Assembly: GCA_037954235.1 (NCBI GenBank)
Contig: JBBMOA010000014.1
Location: 26,230,273 to 26,294,272, forward strand
From: Aulostomus chinensis
Lineage: Eukaryota; Chordata; Actinopteri; Syngnathiformes; Aulostomidae
Direction: 5' to 3'
DNA length: 64,000 nucleotides
Shown: positions 23,330 to 34,497 of the stretch, one piece after another
How positions within the stretch are numbered: the stretch's first letter is position 1
Layout: each line of letters starts with the position of its first letter
Notes under the pieces: generated by a model
Seen by the model: only the letters and a program-made list of their open reading frames with translations
What the model was told of the DNA's origin: nothing
The model's database searches: none
Translations under genes and position numbers: made by a program

Positions 23330-23354
23330 AACACACACACACACACACACACAT
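23330..23354 (+). repeat. (CA)n microsatellite, short
   Basis: About 11 CA units, roughly 100 bases before a long (TG)n tract. Confidence 0.93.
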
Positions 23355-23453
23355 AATCTCTAGAAAATTTGATGTTCTTTCAGCAAGTTAAGACTTTTTT
23401 TGTTCTTTTAAGTTTAATTTTCTTGAAATAGTGCAGCGTTTTATTCTAGGTTT

Positions 23454-23455
<2 letters not shown>

Positions 23456-23534
<79 letters not shown>
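23456..23534 (+). repeat. (TG)39 microsatellite
   Basis: 79 uninterrupted bases of TG make this the longest pure dinucleotide tract in the window. It can form Z-DNA and is likely polymorphic. Confidence 0.97.
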
Positions 23535-23537
<3 letters not shown>

Positions 23538-26500
23538 TTGGGTATTTGTATTTGGACATTTTGTACTTGTTGCTTTATCGGTACAATTTTTCAAATTGAT
23601 TAAAAGGTTTTTTTGTGTTGTTTTTTAATTTTTTTTACAAAATGATACGCGAATTTCGCATAAAGTGAGTGTGGTCTCCAAAGACAGAGCCATGAAATAT
23701 ACTGACAGCAATTGGACAGAAATATATTTTCCTCAAATTACAAACCAATAACTTCCAAAGGAAAATCTGAAATATAAAGGGATGTATATTTGGCATTCAC
23801 ATCATTAGAGATGACCCTCTCCATATAGTGATATCAGCAGCCGAGGGCTCCTGAACTAGCTGGAAAAACACAAGAATGACATGTTTTATATCTTTTATAA
23901 TGATAACGTCAGTCATAAAAAATGTATTATGGATGTCATTGTATGATACCTTTAAGCTGCCCTCTGGCATTTTGTGGTAAACAAAGTTAACATTCAGTGG
24001 GCACAACAGTTAAAACATTAAAAAAAAAAAAACATTGTTCCACATTAGTAGTGGAAAAACACAGGGAACATTGAAGTTACCTCTGAAAAGACAGCCTGAA
24101 CCATGGAAGCAAACCAGAGCGAGATGTAGTTAAAGGAAACATTTGAACTACTTGAAAGGGCAAACAAATGCTTCAAACGGATAAGAAATGAATGCCTCGA
24201 TCTTTTTGAAGGTCATTTATCAGGCTTGAGAAATATACCTGACAGCAGCTGATTGGAGCAGGATTAGATCACATTGAGGACTGAAACAAAGGCTAATCAC
24301 TGTAGAACTTTCTACACGTATAATCCTCTAGACTAGGTTTCTGTAAGCGCATCTGTAAAAGCCCTTTGTCAGCATAATTGTGTCTAACCTGTGCCCCGCA
24401 TGCACAGATCTGTAAAATATCACATCCAGCTCGGAGAATAAATGGGAAATTAATGAGGAAAGTGCTGAGCTCAACCTTAGACAGGTATCACTGAGAGGGT
24501 TGGCGGTCTCAAAGAGAAGCTCGCTAAGCTTGTTTCTTTGGACCTGTGAAATGTTCAGATGGATAAATATCATTCTGTAATGATTCCTCGGTAAATATTC
24601 CATTACATGTGAAATTCTGCCACATTCATTTAACTTAACATAATTTTAACATTTCTTAGAATAATTGCAAGCAAAAAGAGTCTTTTTTTAACTTTTGGGG
24701 GGGGGGGGTTTCCTTAAATCAACTCCTTATCATGTTTTGTCTCCAGTATTTTGTGTTTTCTGAAAACTTAAAAAAACAACAACAAAAAAACAACTAAAAC
24801 TTAAACTAAAAAAACAAAAAAAAAAAAAGACTGCCGATTATTTTAAGGTGACGACATGCAAACTTGACTATTCCTTTCTCTGAGTGTTTCTTTTTTAAGA
24901 TAAATATTGGAATTTTCATACAGGCGTTCATCTTAAACAATATAACATGCGTCCAAATATGTATTATTGTTATGAATTCATGATTATATTTTCTGCTTTT
25001 GATTGATTTTTTTTTTTTTTATACCTGGGTTCATTTCGGATGATTGTCATGACAACTCTATAAAAAAACAAGGCTGAGCCGTCGTATGAGTCTTTATATT
25101 CACGTATTCAGTGTGGAGTAATGGGATTACACAAGCTACCTGGATCAGTGTTGGACGTGTCTTCTTTTAGAGTGAGGGCCCAGTGCATCAGTGGTCATAT
25201 TCTGCCCCTTAGTGGAGGAACTGGTCCACAACCTGTGTGAAGCAGCACTGTGGGATTCATCTCAGTAAAAGGCTGAATTGTGGCTTTCTGCAGTTTGTGA
25301 GTTAATCAAGCTTTTGATGGACTGCAGGAGTCTCACATTTCTGTCTTGTTGAAGATTTAAGTATCTGAACCCAGACTCTTGTTTCTAGCAAATTCTTCTC
25401 GGAAGAAGCAATTGCTCCCATGTCTCTTTTAAAAGGGAGCGCTGCTGCATTTATATCTAATCCCTTAACCACAGAAAATCAATGTCATGTTTATGAATAC
25501 AAAACCATCCAACAGACCTGCAAACTAGAAAGAAACACAGAAGCAAGTTTAGGTGTTGTCAAGATGTAAACTGCCTTCAAAAGCTGCATGTTTGAGGGGT
25601 TTTATGTAATCAGACTGCATCATGTGTCAAACTCTCAAAATCAGAGGATGAACCCTTATCCCTAGAAACTCACCCAAAACCTGCAAATCCCTCTCAATGG
25701 AGGTGCTGTCGCAAATTAAGGAGGCAAAACAAATTTGTTTTAGTTGTGTTTTTTTCCTCTTCTCATATAGTCGCAGTGTTTGCTGGCGGAGCAGCAGGGA
25801 ATGTTCACTCATGTAAGCAGGGACAAAACTAACACATATGAGAGCTGAATTAGAGTTGTAATGAAAAGAGTGCTGTAGCCCAATAAGAAGTACCATAAAA
25901 TGTTTTTAATATAAAAGTCAGATAATTACAATAGCCATTTGTGGGTGGAATGATTTTCTGCCTGAGTAAGAATTATGTTTAGAAACAATAGCAACGTTAA
26001 TAATCATGAATCATGAAGAAGAGGAGTCCTGTGACAACCCTGATAATTCTTGAATCTAAAGTGTAAAATGACATTGATACAGGGGCTAAACTATCAATAC
26101 AATATCAAAGTGATCTTACTGCACAGCCCTACAATTCATTTTATTTGAATTTTTTATCTTATTTCCATTTCAGCCTTTGGAGCAAAATAGAACGGGTCAC
26201 ATGGCTTCTATTTTCCATCCAACAGGGACGGACGTTTCCAGCAAAAATACTATTCAATTTTGACTATTTGACTGTTGACTGCTCTGTCATGTCTCATCTT
26301 GTTGTCACCCCAATGAACACATCAACTTGCTGGTGATTAAAAAGTGTGTCCTGCTGGGTGCAGCCATCTTGCTCCTCCCTCACCTGAAATCGCTCATGTT
26401 TTCCTACCAACGGCTACTGTTGTCATCGCTGCATGTTTCTCCCACACACAAGTGTCTCTCGGAGCAGCCATCAGTCAACCATCGGTCGAAAAAAAACTAA

Positions 26501-27189
26501 ACAGCCAAACTGTTAATGAACGAGCCACAAATATTTTAACTGCACTGCAGCGGTGAAACTAAAAAAAACAAAATGTCAAGACAAGTCATGAAGACAGACA
26601 TAAGTCTTCAGTTTTGTTAATATTTCCTGAATATTTCAAAATAATGACCTATCCAACAGTCCAACCCCAAAGACTTCATGTTTAAAAATGACCAAAAAGC
26701 TGTCAGTCTTTATATCTTATATCTGAGAAAAGACTAAGAATCGACTGATTACTAAAACAGTAGTATAGGTGGGTCATTTTCTTTTGATGGAGTCATCAAT
26801 CAATTATTGCAGCTCTACTGCATCCTAGAATTCCAACCTTAAATCTTTAACTTCTAAAGGAATAAACTTTCATCCTCCATAGAAACATACTGTAAAGGGT
26901 GACACATGTTTTGCCAAGATATTGAATGAGGGAACTTCTGCGTCAATAAAAAGAGGAAACCCGTAAACCTCTTGGCCTACTATTGGTTTAATAAGTAGGT
27001 TATGATGCTATATCTTAGGGCTGGGCGATATCACGATATATATCGTCTGGACGATAGAAAATGTCTATTGTTTAATGTTAAACTTTATTGTTTATATTGC
27101 GGTATCGCAAAACAGTCTTTACGGCAGTATTTTACGTCACCGACGCACCTTACGGCAAGCCCAGGCACGCGGCTCAAACATACACAGCC

Positions 27190-27800
27190 ATGGAGGAAGA
27201 CGCTGGACGCCACACAGAAGAACGTGTTACCAATTCTCAATCTAAACAACAACAAGATGACGAACAACCAGCGCAAACCGACGAGCTTGTACCTAAAAGA
27301 GGGGGAACTTCTGTCACATGGCGGTGGTTTGGCTATAAAAAGACAGACAAGGATCAGACTACTGCACTTTGTAAAGTTTGCCGCTGCCCGATCCAACAAC
27401 AGACTCGAACACGAGTAACTTTTTTATCACCTGAAAAAGAATCATGAAAAAGAATACAGAGAGAGTCAACGAGAAAAAGCAGCAAAAGCTGGGCCGAGTG
27501 ACGTTGATGAGAAGAAACTCCAGACGCAGACATTGCAACAGGCTTTTACCCGCGGCTCACCGTATAGCCATACCTCCCGCAGGTGGAAGGAAATAACCAT
27601 GGCTGTTAGGGTTGGCACATCTGTAAAGATATGATTCCAATCTACACAGTCGAGACAGGGGTTTCTTGAGTTAGTGCAAACACTCGACCCTAGATATGAA
27701 ATGCCCAGCCGAAAACACATCGGTAGCGTTGTGTTACCTGCTTTATGTGATGAGTGCCGGGCAAAAGTGGAGGAAGAAATAAAGAATAAAATAAACTGTT
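27190..27800 (+). pseudogene. Broken ZBED-type hAT transposase remnant
   Basis: From ATG 27190 an open frame of 85 codons encodes a BED finger start (LVPKRGGTSVTWRWFGYKK, then ALCKVC). A frameshift follows, and the His pair is in another frame as FYHLKKNHEKEYRES. Further pieces, RRWKEITMAV and LVQTLDPRYEMPSRKH with ALCDECRAKVEEEIKNK, are recognisable hAT transposase blocks. They are out of frame with each other, with the stretch between them partly lost. The C-terminal dimerisation domain is absent. Confidence 0.75.
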
Positions 27801-27821
27801 CATTCATTGAATTTACCAAAA

Positions 27822-28858
27822 ATGTGCTATATCGTGATGTATATCGTATCAGGATATAAAATGAGCTATATCGTGATGTATATCGTATCAGGATATAAAA
27901 TGAGCTATATCGTGATGTATACCGTATCAGGATATAAAATGAGCTATATGGTGATGTATATCGTATCAGGATATAAAATGAGCTATATGGTGATGTATAC
28001 CGTATCAGGATATAAAATGAGCTATATCGTGATGTATATCGTATCAGGATATAAAATGAGCTATATCGTGATGTATACCGTATCAGGATATAAAATGAGC
28101 TATATCGTGATGTATATCGTATCAGGATATAAAATGAGCTATATCATGATGTATATCGTATCAGGATATTAAATGTGCTATATCGTGATGTATATCGTAT
28201 CAGGATATAAAATGTGCTATATCATAATGTATATCGTATCAGGGTATAAAATGAGCTATATCGTGATGTATATCGTATCAGGATATAAAATGAGCTATAT
28301 GGTGATGTATATCGTATCAGGATATAAAATGTGCTATATGGTGATGTATATCGTATCAGGATATAAAATGAGCTATATCGTGATGTATACCGTATCAGGA
28401 TATAAAATGAGCTATATGGTGATGTATATCGTATCAGGATATAAAATGAGCTATATCATGATGTATACCGTATCAGGATATAAAATGAGCTATATCATGA
28501 TGTATATCGTATCAGGATATAAAATGAGCTATATCGTATCAGGATATAAAATGAGCTACATCGGGATGTATATCGTATCAGGATATAAAATGAGCTATAT
28601 CGTGTTGTATATCGTATCAGGATATAAAATGAGCTATATCGTATCAGGATATAAAATGAGCTATATCATGATGTATACCGTATCAGGATATAAAATGAGC
28701 TATATCGGGATGTATATCGTATCAGGATATAAAATGAGCTATATCGTATCAGGATATAAAATGAGCTATATCATGATGTATACCGTATCAGGATATAAAA
28801 TGAGCTATATCGTGTTGTATATCGTATCAGGATATAAAATGAGCTATATCGGGATATA
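27822..28858 (+). repeat. 39-bp tandem array (about 26 units) inside the hAT element
   Basis: The unit is 39 bases, built from TATATCGTGATGTATATCG and TATCAGGATATAAAATGAGC. Variants differ mainly at CGTGATG/GGTGATG/CATGATG and TATATCG/TATACCG. Some units are internally shortened to 24 bases, also a multiple of three. It stays open in one frame as repeats of MSYIVMYIVSGYK, broken once by a TAA near 28170. This is a by-product of the unit length, not evidence of a gene. Confidence 0.92.
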
Positions 28859-29580
28859 AAATTTTGGTCATATCGCCCAGCCCTACTATATCTTATGGAA
28901 TATATGCACCAAAATTCACATTAGATGCTGCTATGTAAAGGATACTTCACAAAGACAGGGTTACTGTGCACTACTTTGAGTCAGTGCTTCTGTTTCACAC
29001 TGGAGAATAATCAACAGCCAGCTTGTCACTCCCAACAACCCGCCAAGTGTCGCAATGAAAGCATTGACACATGTAAGTGACATCTCAGATTTAATTTGAC
29101 TGGTAGTCACACCCAGATATGGTTTCAGAGCATTTCACACATCCCAGCTACAGTTTCAGGTGTTAAGCCGGTAAGGAGACAAACTAACTGTGATTCTGAA
29201 TGGCAACACGCCTTCAGCGACGGTCACATATTGGTTCATGCGGTATTCTGATAAGAAAAATGACAATGCTTACAGGAATATAAGGCTCCACACACAACAC
29301 GCATTTTCAAAGGTTTCTCTTAAAACACACACACCTGCTGATGTAGGATTTCATTTCATTTCATTATTTGAAAGGAACTGAAGGTTCATTGTTTGTCAGT
29401 TTGCTGTGATCAAATCATGATTTCAAATCAACAGATATAATGCAACCAGAGTGCTAATCAGTGAATTCAGTACTTCCAGATTTTTTACAGATTTACCACT
29501 AAAAGAAACTTGGATAGGCCATTAATTCAAATTTAAAATGATGACTAGCAACAAATTACACAACTCATTTCCCATGTTTG

Positions 29581-29581
29581 G

Positions 29582-29616
<35 letters not shown>
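29581..29616 (+). repeat. (CA)n microsatellite
   Basis: About 16 CA units, ending roughly 20 bases before a full CRE-type ATGACGTCAT palindrome. Confidence 0.95.
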
Positions 29617-29619
<3 letters not shown>

Positions 29620-29638
29620 CTGGTGGGAGCTCTTGCTG

Positions 29639-29648
29639 ATGACGTCAT
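29639..29648. promoter_or_regulatory. CRE/ATF palindrome ATGACGTCAT
   Basis: A full CRE core in a palindrome. A strong donor-like AA|GTGAGT follows about 25 bases later (29674 region). It may be an unannotated promoter and first exon, or chance. Confidence 0.3.
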
Positions 29649-31356
29649 GGTCATAGCCTGAGCTGCTGGAGCAAGTGAGTTTTTATGCATGTGGATGTCA
29701 ATAATGTTTCATCTGATTTTACAATCAGATTCCTTGAAGACGAGGATAAAGGTTTTTGCAGGAACCACAGACAAGTGAGCATTGTTGAATGTCTGTTTCC
29801 CTCATCTTAAAGTGAATGGGTTTCTGTTTAGAGTCTGAACTCTGTGGTTAACATTAGCTTATCATATTTTAAGGTTTCATTCTGTGGCATAAAATTATTA
29901 ACAAATAATGCACTCGCAAATTTTTAACTATTTACGTATCTTCAGCAAAAACAACACAGTTTGTCGTGAACGTCAAACATCATAACGCTGAAAGCAGAAC
30001 AAGTGCAAGGCAAGTTGTGACTTTGGGGACATGTATCCATGAAGTAATTCCTCCATTGTCTAAATTTTTACATATTTATGCTTTAAAAAAAGTCAAAAAA
30101 GTACTTTTTATTTCAGAAAATGATCTTGCTAGACAAAACTTGCATGTCTCATAATCTTTGGTTTCCCACAGAACGAATTTTCAGAAATAATCAAAAATCC
30201 AATGTTAAAAATCCTATTTGGATTTTGGTTAAGGCAACGTTGCTAACCTCCCATCATCCCTTTGGCACTCTACATACATGTAGATAGAAGCCAAGAAAGC
30301 TCACCACAAGTGAAGCCATAAGCTCTTTATCTCCCCCTGGTGGATGGCTGCAGTACAGGTCATGAGTGCGGCCCCCTCCATGACAACAGATGAGACCTAA
30401 GACAAAATAAAAAATCAAAGTACATGTCAAACACATTTTTCCAAAAGATGGTTTCTGACCTTTAAGTGGTTCTCATCCTGCTGATGTTCATGTTCAATCA
30501 ACATGCAGGACCTCACACTGGCGGAATGGTCATAAAGTGGTGTACGAGACTGCGCAGTGTTTTGTTTATGTAAGACTTGAGAGGAAAATTCTGGATGAAG
30601 ACATGTCTGAAGACAGACAGACTATGGCTTACATATTTAGCCGCACCCGCTAGAGGTAGTTGCAAATAAAGAGTCTTTGTCTTAAATGGGTTGGTACACA
30701 AATAAGTGACCTGTGATGTTGGACGAAACGGAATGATGAGTTTCCCACTAGGAAAATTCCCACGAACGGCCCCTCATGTCGGGAAAACAACCCTGCAAGT
30801 CGGACATGATTTTGTAATATCAGTCATCCAGTTGATATCATATATGCAAAAACATGGCGGACGAAAGTCAGTGTTTTATAATTTGTTGGCACAAATGTCT
30901 AACGTGTAATATGGTGTTTAAGTTCATTTCTGTGACCTAAATCAGCTATGAATTGTGCTGGTACAGCAATAAATCAGAGAGAAAATCCCTATCATAAAGC
31001 TTCAAACTGTAACATCTGTGTTTCCACATGATGACGTAAAAGTGCAAGAAAACACTGACGTTGAAGAAACTCTTCACAGCTTGGGATCTCGGATTTCAAA
31101 ACATCATGTGAATGTAGTAGGAATACACAACATCAGGTTGGAGATGCTCCCCGGTCGGCCTGCTCTCATTGGCTATTCCATCCCTGTTCGTTCCACACTG
31201 AAGAGTCAAGATAATTTTAAACAGTTGGGAACATTAAGATCTTTTTCTGCAAAACCCTCACACTATAGGATAATTTTGGCAGATAACCTGCTATCAGCCT
31301 TGCAAATGGTCCCGCAATTGTTGGGACAAGTAATTCAAACCATGTGCACACACTTA

Positions 31357-31735
31357 CAAAAAATCCATCCATCGTCGTCTTCCGCTTATTCCTTACTAGT
31401 AAGGATCGCGGGGGGTGGAGCCTATCACAGCGTCTACGGGCGAGAGGCAGGGTTCACCCTGGACAGGTCACCAGTCCATCGCAGGGCCAACACATAGAGA
31501 CGGACAACCATTCACACTCACAGTCACACCTACAGTCAATTTAGAGTATCAATCAGCCTCGTCCCCTCTTGATGTCTTTGGACTGTGGAGGAAGCTGGAG
31601 TACCAGAGAGAACCCACACAGGAACAGGGAGAACATGGAGACTCACACAGAAAGACCCTGCGCCCGAGCCAGGACTCGAACCCGGAACCTTCTTGCTGTG
31701 AGGCCACAGTGCTGACCACTGCACCACCGTGCAGC
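31357..31735 (-). mobile_element. tRNA-derived SINE (V-SINE/DANA-like), full length
   Basis: Same family as the 3.6-kb copy. The minus strand has GGTGCAGTGG and a perfect GGGTTCGAGTCC B-box, the CACAGTCCAAAGACATC centre, and a GGATGG tail. The CACACTTA duplication flanks it at 31349-31356 and 31736-31743, continuing into A-rich DNA on both sides. Confidence 0.78.
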
Positions 31736-31967
31736 CACACTTAAAAAAAATAATTTTCCAAATTATGATCAGGGAATCTGTTTATAACACCAGCTGTTTA
31801 CATAAAAAAAACATCAATAACAGCGGCGATTGTATCCATAATGTATCACAAGAGGAAGTGTTGTGAAATATCACTACTCTGCACAATCAGGTTCTAGATG
31901 CCAATATAAAATGGCAGAATCCACAAATACATTTTGGCTTCATTCTTATGCAGGGGGACTGAGACAA

Positions 31968-32280
31968 GTGCTTAGTTTGTAAATCATAAGGTACCTGAAC
32001 GCTAAGTACATATGACTTGTCAGCGGTGAGAGATGGACACAGGTCCTGGAACGCACAGGAAAACAACATGTAAAACCAATGCTTCATTTGTAAATCATAA
32101 GGTGCCAGAACGCTGAGTACATATGACTTGTCAGCGGTGACAGATGGACACAGGTCCTGGAACGCACAGGAAAACAACATGTAAAACCCTTGCTTCATTT
32201 GTAAATCAGAAGGTGCCAGAACGCTGAGTACATATGACGGCTCAGGGGTGAGAGAGGGGCACAGGTCCTGGAACGTACAC
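31968..32280 (-). repeat. 111-bp tandem repeat, about three copies
   Basis: AGGTCCTGGAACG recurs at 32041, 32152 and 32263, exactly 111 bases apart. The unit includes CATATGACTTGTCAGCGGTG and TTTGTAAATCATAAGGTGCC. Since 111 is a multiple of three, the minus strand stays open across it (FQDLCPSLTADKSYVLSV and variants). I recognise no protein family and there is no supporting start or splice context. Confidence 0.85.
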
Positions 32281-32620
32281 AGAAAAAAACAAACAAATGC
32301 CCACTCGCCATGATGTGGGACTTTCAAGCCTCCATTTCAAATAATATCCATGGTATCAATGTTATGACGATAATTCAGTTATTTAGCCTCCTCTGAGCAG
32401 CACAGGTGAATGCCCACATCACCACAGGTGGGACTTAGAGTCTACAGTCAGCAATTTGTTTCTCAACAGGTCCAACTTGGAAAACAAACAAAAAACAGCT
32501 CACAACAAATCACACAAATCTTCCATTATTATTATTACCGTATTTAAAGATTGGCCTATTATTAGACGGTCTGCTCACCATTTAGTTGTCTAAGACACCC
32601 CACATCATGTTAGACCCAGC

Positions 32621-33180
32621 TTGGCTAGCTGGAGGTGAACCTGGCTAGCTGGAGGTGAACCAGGCTAGCTGAAGCTGAACCTGGCTAGCTGGAGGTGAAC
32701 CTGGCTAGCTGAAGCTGAACCTGGCTGGCTGGAGGTGAACCTGGCTAGCTGGAGCTGAACCTGGCTAGCTGGAGGTGAACCAGGCTAGCTGGAGCTGAAC
32801 CTGGCTAGCTGGAGGTGAACCAGGCTAGCTGAAGCTGAACCTGGCTAGCTGGAGCTGAACCTCGCTAGCTGGAGGTGAACCTGGCTAGCTGGAGCTGAAC
32901 CTGGCTAGCTGGAGGTGAACCAGGCTAGCTGGAGCTGAACCTGGCTAGCTGGAGGTGAACCAGGCTAGCTGAAGCTGAACCTGGCTCGCTGGAGGTGAAC
33001 CAGGCTAGCTGAAGCTGAACCTGGCTAGCTGGAGCTGAACCTGGCTAGCTGGAGGTGAACCTGGCTAGCTGGAGCTGAACCTGGCTAGCTGGAGGTGAAC
33101 CAGGCTAGCTGGAGCTGAACCTGGCTAGCTGGAGGTGAACCAGGCTAGCTGAAGCTGAACCTGGCTAGCTGGAGCTGAAC
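32621..33180 (+). repeat. 20-bp minisatellite, 28 units with higher-order structure
   Basis: There are 28 consecutive 20-base units with no insertion or deletion, consensus CTGGCTAGCTGGAGGTGAAC. Four main variants alternate: CTGG..GGAGG, CAGG..GAAGC, CTGG..GGAGC and CAGG..GGAGC. Their order repeats with a period of seven units. The flanking DNA on the right (33181-33300) is CpG-richer than the surroundings. Confidence 0.95.
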
Positions 33181-33599
33181 CTGGCTTGCTGTGGTGGCGC
33201 CAGCCTCCTGCTGCAGCCGATTTTGATCGTCAACATGACCGCTGCAGCTGCCCTCGACGCCGCTTGAGGAGGCTTTTCTGACTCGTTTTAAGCGTCATGC
33301 GACTCTTCCTTCTTTTTGAAAAACAGCAGATTTAACTGTCTTTTTGACTTTTGGCGTTGAAATAGGAACTGTTTATTTCCTCTCTGCTTGCTCCTCAGAG
33401 GCGGCGAATTTCGAAAGGTTATCTGTTTGTGTCAGGGGCGTGGTTTGTTGGCGTCGGTGCATCAACAGATCTCTGACTCTTTCAAATGACGTTGAATCTT
33501 AACAAACAACATGAAATTCTAAGGATTTGGTCTGTAAATTTATCTTTGCACACTATCGTTGTATTTTAAACATTTTTAAAACGTTTTCATATTTTCTTT

Positions 33600-33707
33600 T
33601 AATACAAGAGGTACCGGATCTGCCCAAATAAGTACCGGAACACAGGGAGGCCAAAATTCAGAGGTGCCGGATCTTGTTCCGGCAGGATCTGGCTCAAATT
33701 AACCCCT
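33600..33707 (-). mobile_element. Possible hAT-type transposon terminus
   Basis: Read on minus it begins CAGGGGTTAATTTGAGCC, followed by CCGGATC/CCGGAAC words repeated inside (CTGCCGGAACAAG, GATCCGGCACC, GATCCGGTACC). These look like subterminal repeats of a DNA transposon. No matching opposite end or 8-bp duplication was found. Confidence 0.35.
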
Positions 33708-34293
33708 GACTGAGACACACAAGATAGTTTGCAACACAGAACCATCTGGGGTGTCCTAAGTAGAGACATTTTGGACAGCGTCAGACACTTTCACTCAGCA
33801 GGTGATCGGACAAATCATCTGTCAGTCTACCACCTGCAAACTTCAAGCAATCAGATAAACAAAGTGATATAGAAGGCAAAGAAGAAATACTCTCCAGTTC
33901 TGATGAGACTGACTCTATGGGAGCATCTCCGCTAATCTCTTCAGGAGCCATTGTGGTTTTGAACCAGCAGTTTCGCTATCATCACCGCTAAACAACGTCC
34001 CTACCTTCTCAAAGGATTCTGATTAACTGCACCACTTTTGGTGAGAACATAATTACACAACTTGAAGTCTGGAAAGATGTAATGTCTTGTCTTGTGAATC
34101 TGCCGTGGAATGAACCAGGATAGAGGCGCACTGTCCACATGTAATAACCAGCAAAAACATCATTTTGGTTATTCTTTATCAAGAATAGATGTCCAAAAAA
34201 TGCTGATTCCAGCTCGTCAAACAAGAACATTGTCCGCATTATGTAACCGTAAATTTAATATTTTTGATTGTGGACTGAAATAATCTCATGAGC

Positions 34294-34497
34294 CTCCATC
34301 CATCCATTTTCTATACAGCCTACCTGTTAAGGGTTGGAGCCTATTCCAGCTGACATTGGGTGAGAGGCGGGGTTCACCTTGGACCAGTCGCCAGTCCGTC
34401 CCAGAGCCAACAGGAGCAATTAGGGGCTCTCAGTATCTTGCTCAAGGGTACTTTGACATGGTCACCTGGGGAAGGTGAGGATCAAACCAGCGACCTT
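34294..34497 (-). mobile_element. Second SINE type, 5'-truncated, with 11-bp duplication
   Basis: On minus it starts at AAGGTCGCTGGTTTGATCC, so only the B-box half of the tRNA head is present. It continues with a TTGAGCAAGATACTGAGAGCC region and a tail shared with the other SINE (GGAATAGGCTCC, GGATGGATGG). The perfect 11-bp ATCTCATGAGC repeat at 34283-34293 and 34498-34508 shows that this is a complete insertion of a truncated copy. Confidence 0.72.

Larger units (their letters stand above)
20590..27007. other. Gene-free DNA with microsatellites and enhancer-like blocks
   Basis: It contains (CA)n and (TG)n tracts and a G12 run near 24700. Compact blocks around 22080-22300, 22890-23215 and 24190-24640 have balanced composition and many homeobox-type motifs. 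No gene is seen. Confidence 0.5.
27016..28885 (+). mobile_element. Non-autonomous hAT transposon with 8-bp TSD and an internal 39-bp satellite
   Basis: Perfect 16-bp terminal inverted repeats, TAGGGCTGGGCGATAT, occur at 27016-27031 and (inverted) 28870-28885. They are flanked by the perfect 8-bp duplication CTATATCT at 27008-27015 and 28886-28893, the hAT signature. The left third carries broken BED-finger transposase sequence. The right half is a tandem array that reaches nearly to the right terminus. Catalytic residues and the hAT dimerisation domain are missing, so it could move only with an outside transposase. Confidence 0.9.
28894..31348. other. Intergenic DNA
   Basis: It contains the (CA)n/CRE spot. 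A TCTCCCCCTGGTGGATGG region (30329-30346) belongs to a common fish repeat and also resembles a CTCF core. No gene is recognised. Confidence 0.5.

Noticed and set aside
23388..23628. Open frames of His-Thr or Val-Cys repeats on the two strands
   Set aside because: These are translations of the (TG)39 microsatellite.
27807..28859. Two long open frames (121 and 228 codons) of MSYIVMYIVSGYK-like repeats
   Set aside because: They arise because the satellite unit is 39 bases with no stop in one frame. They sit inside a transposon and have no family match.
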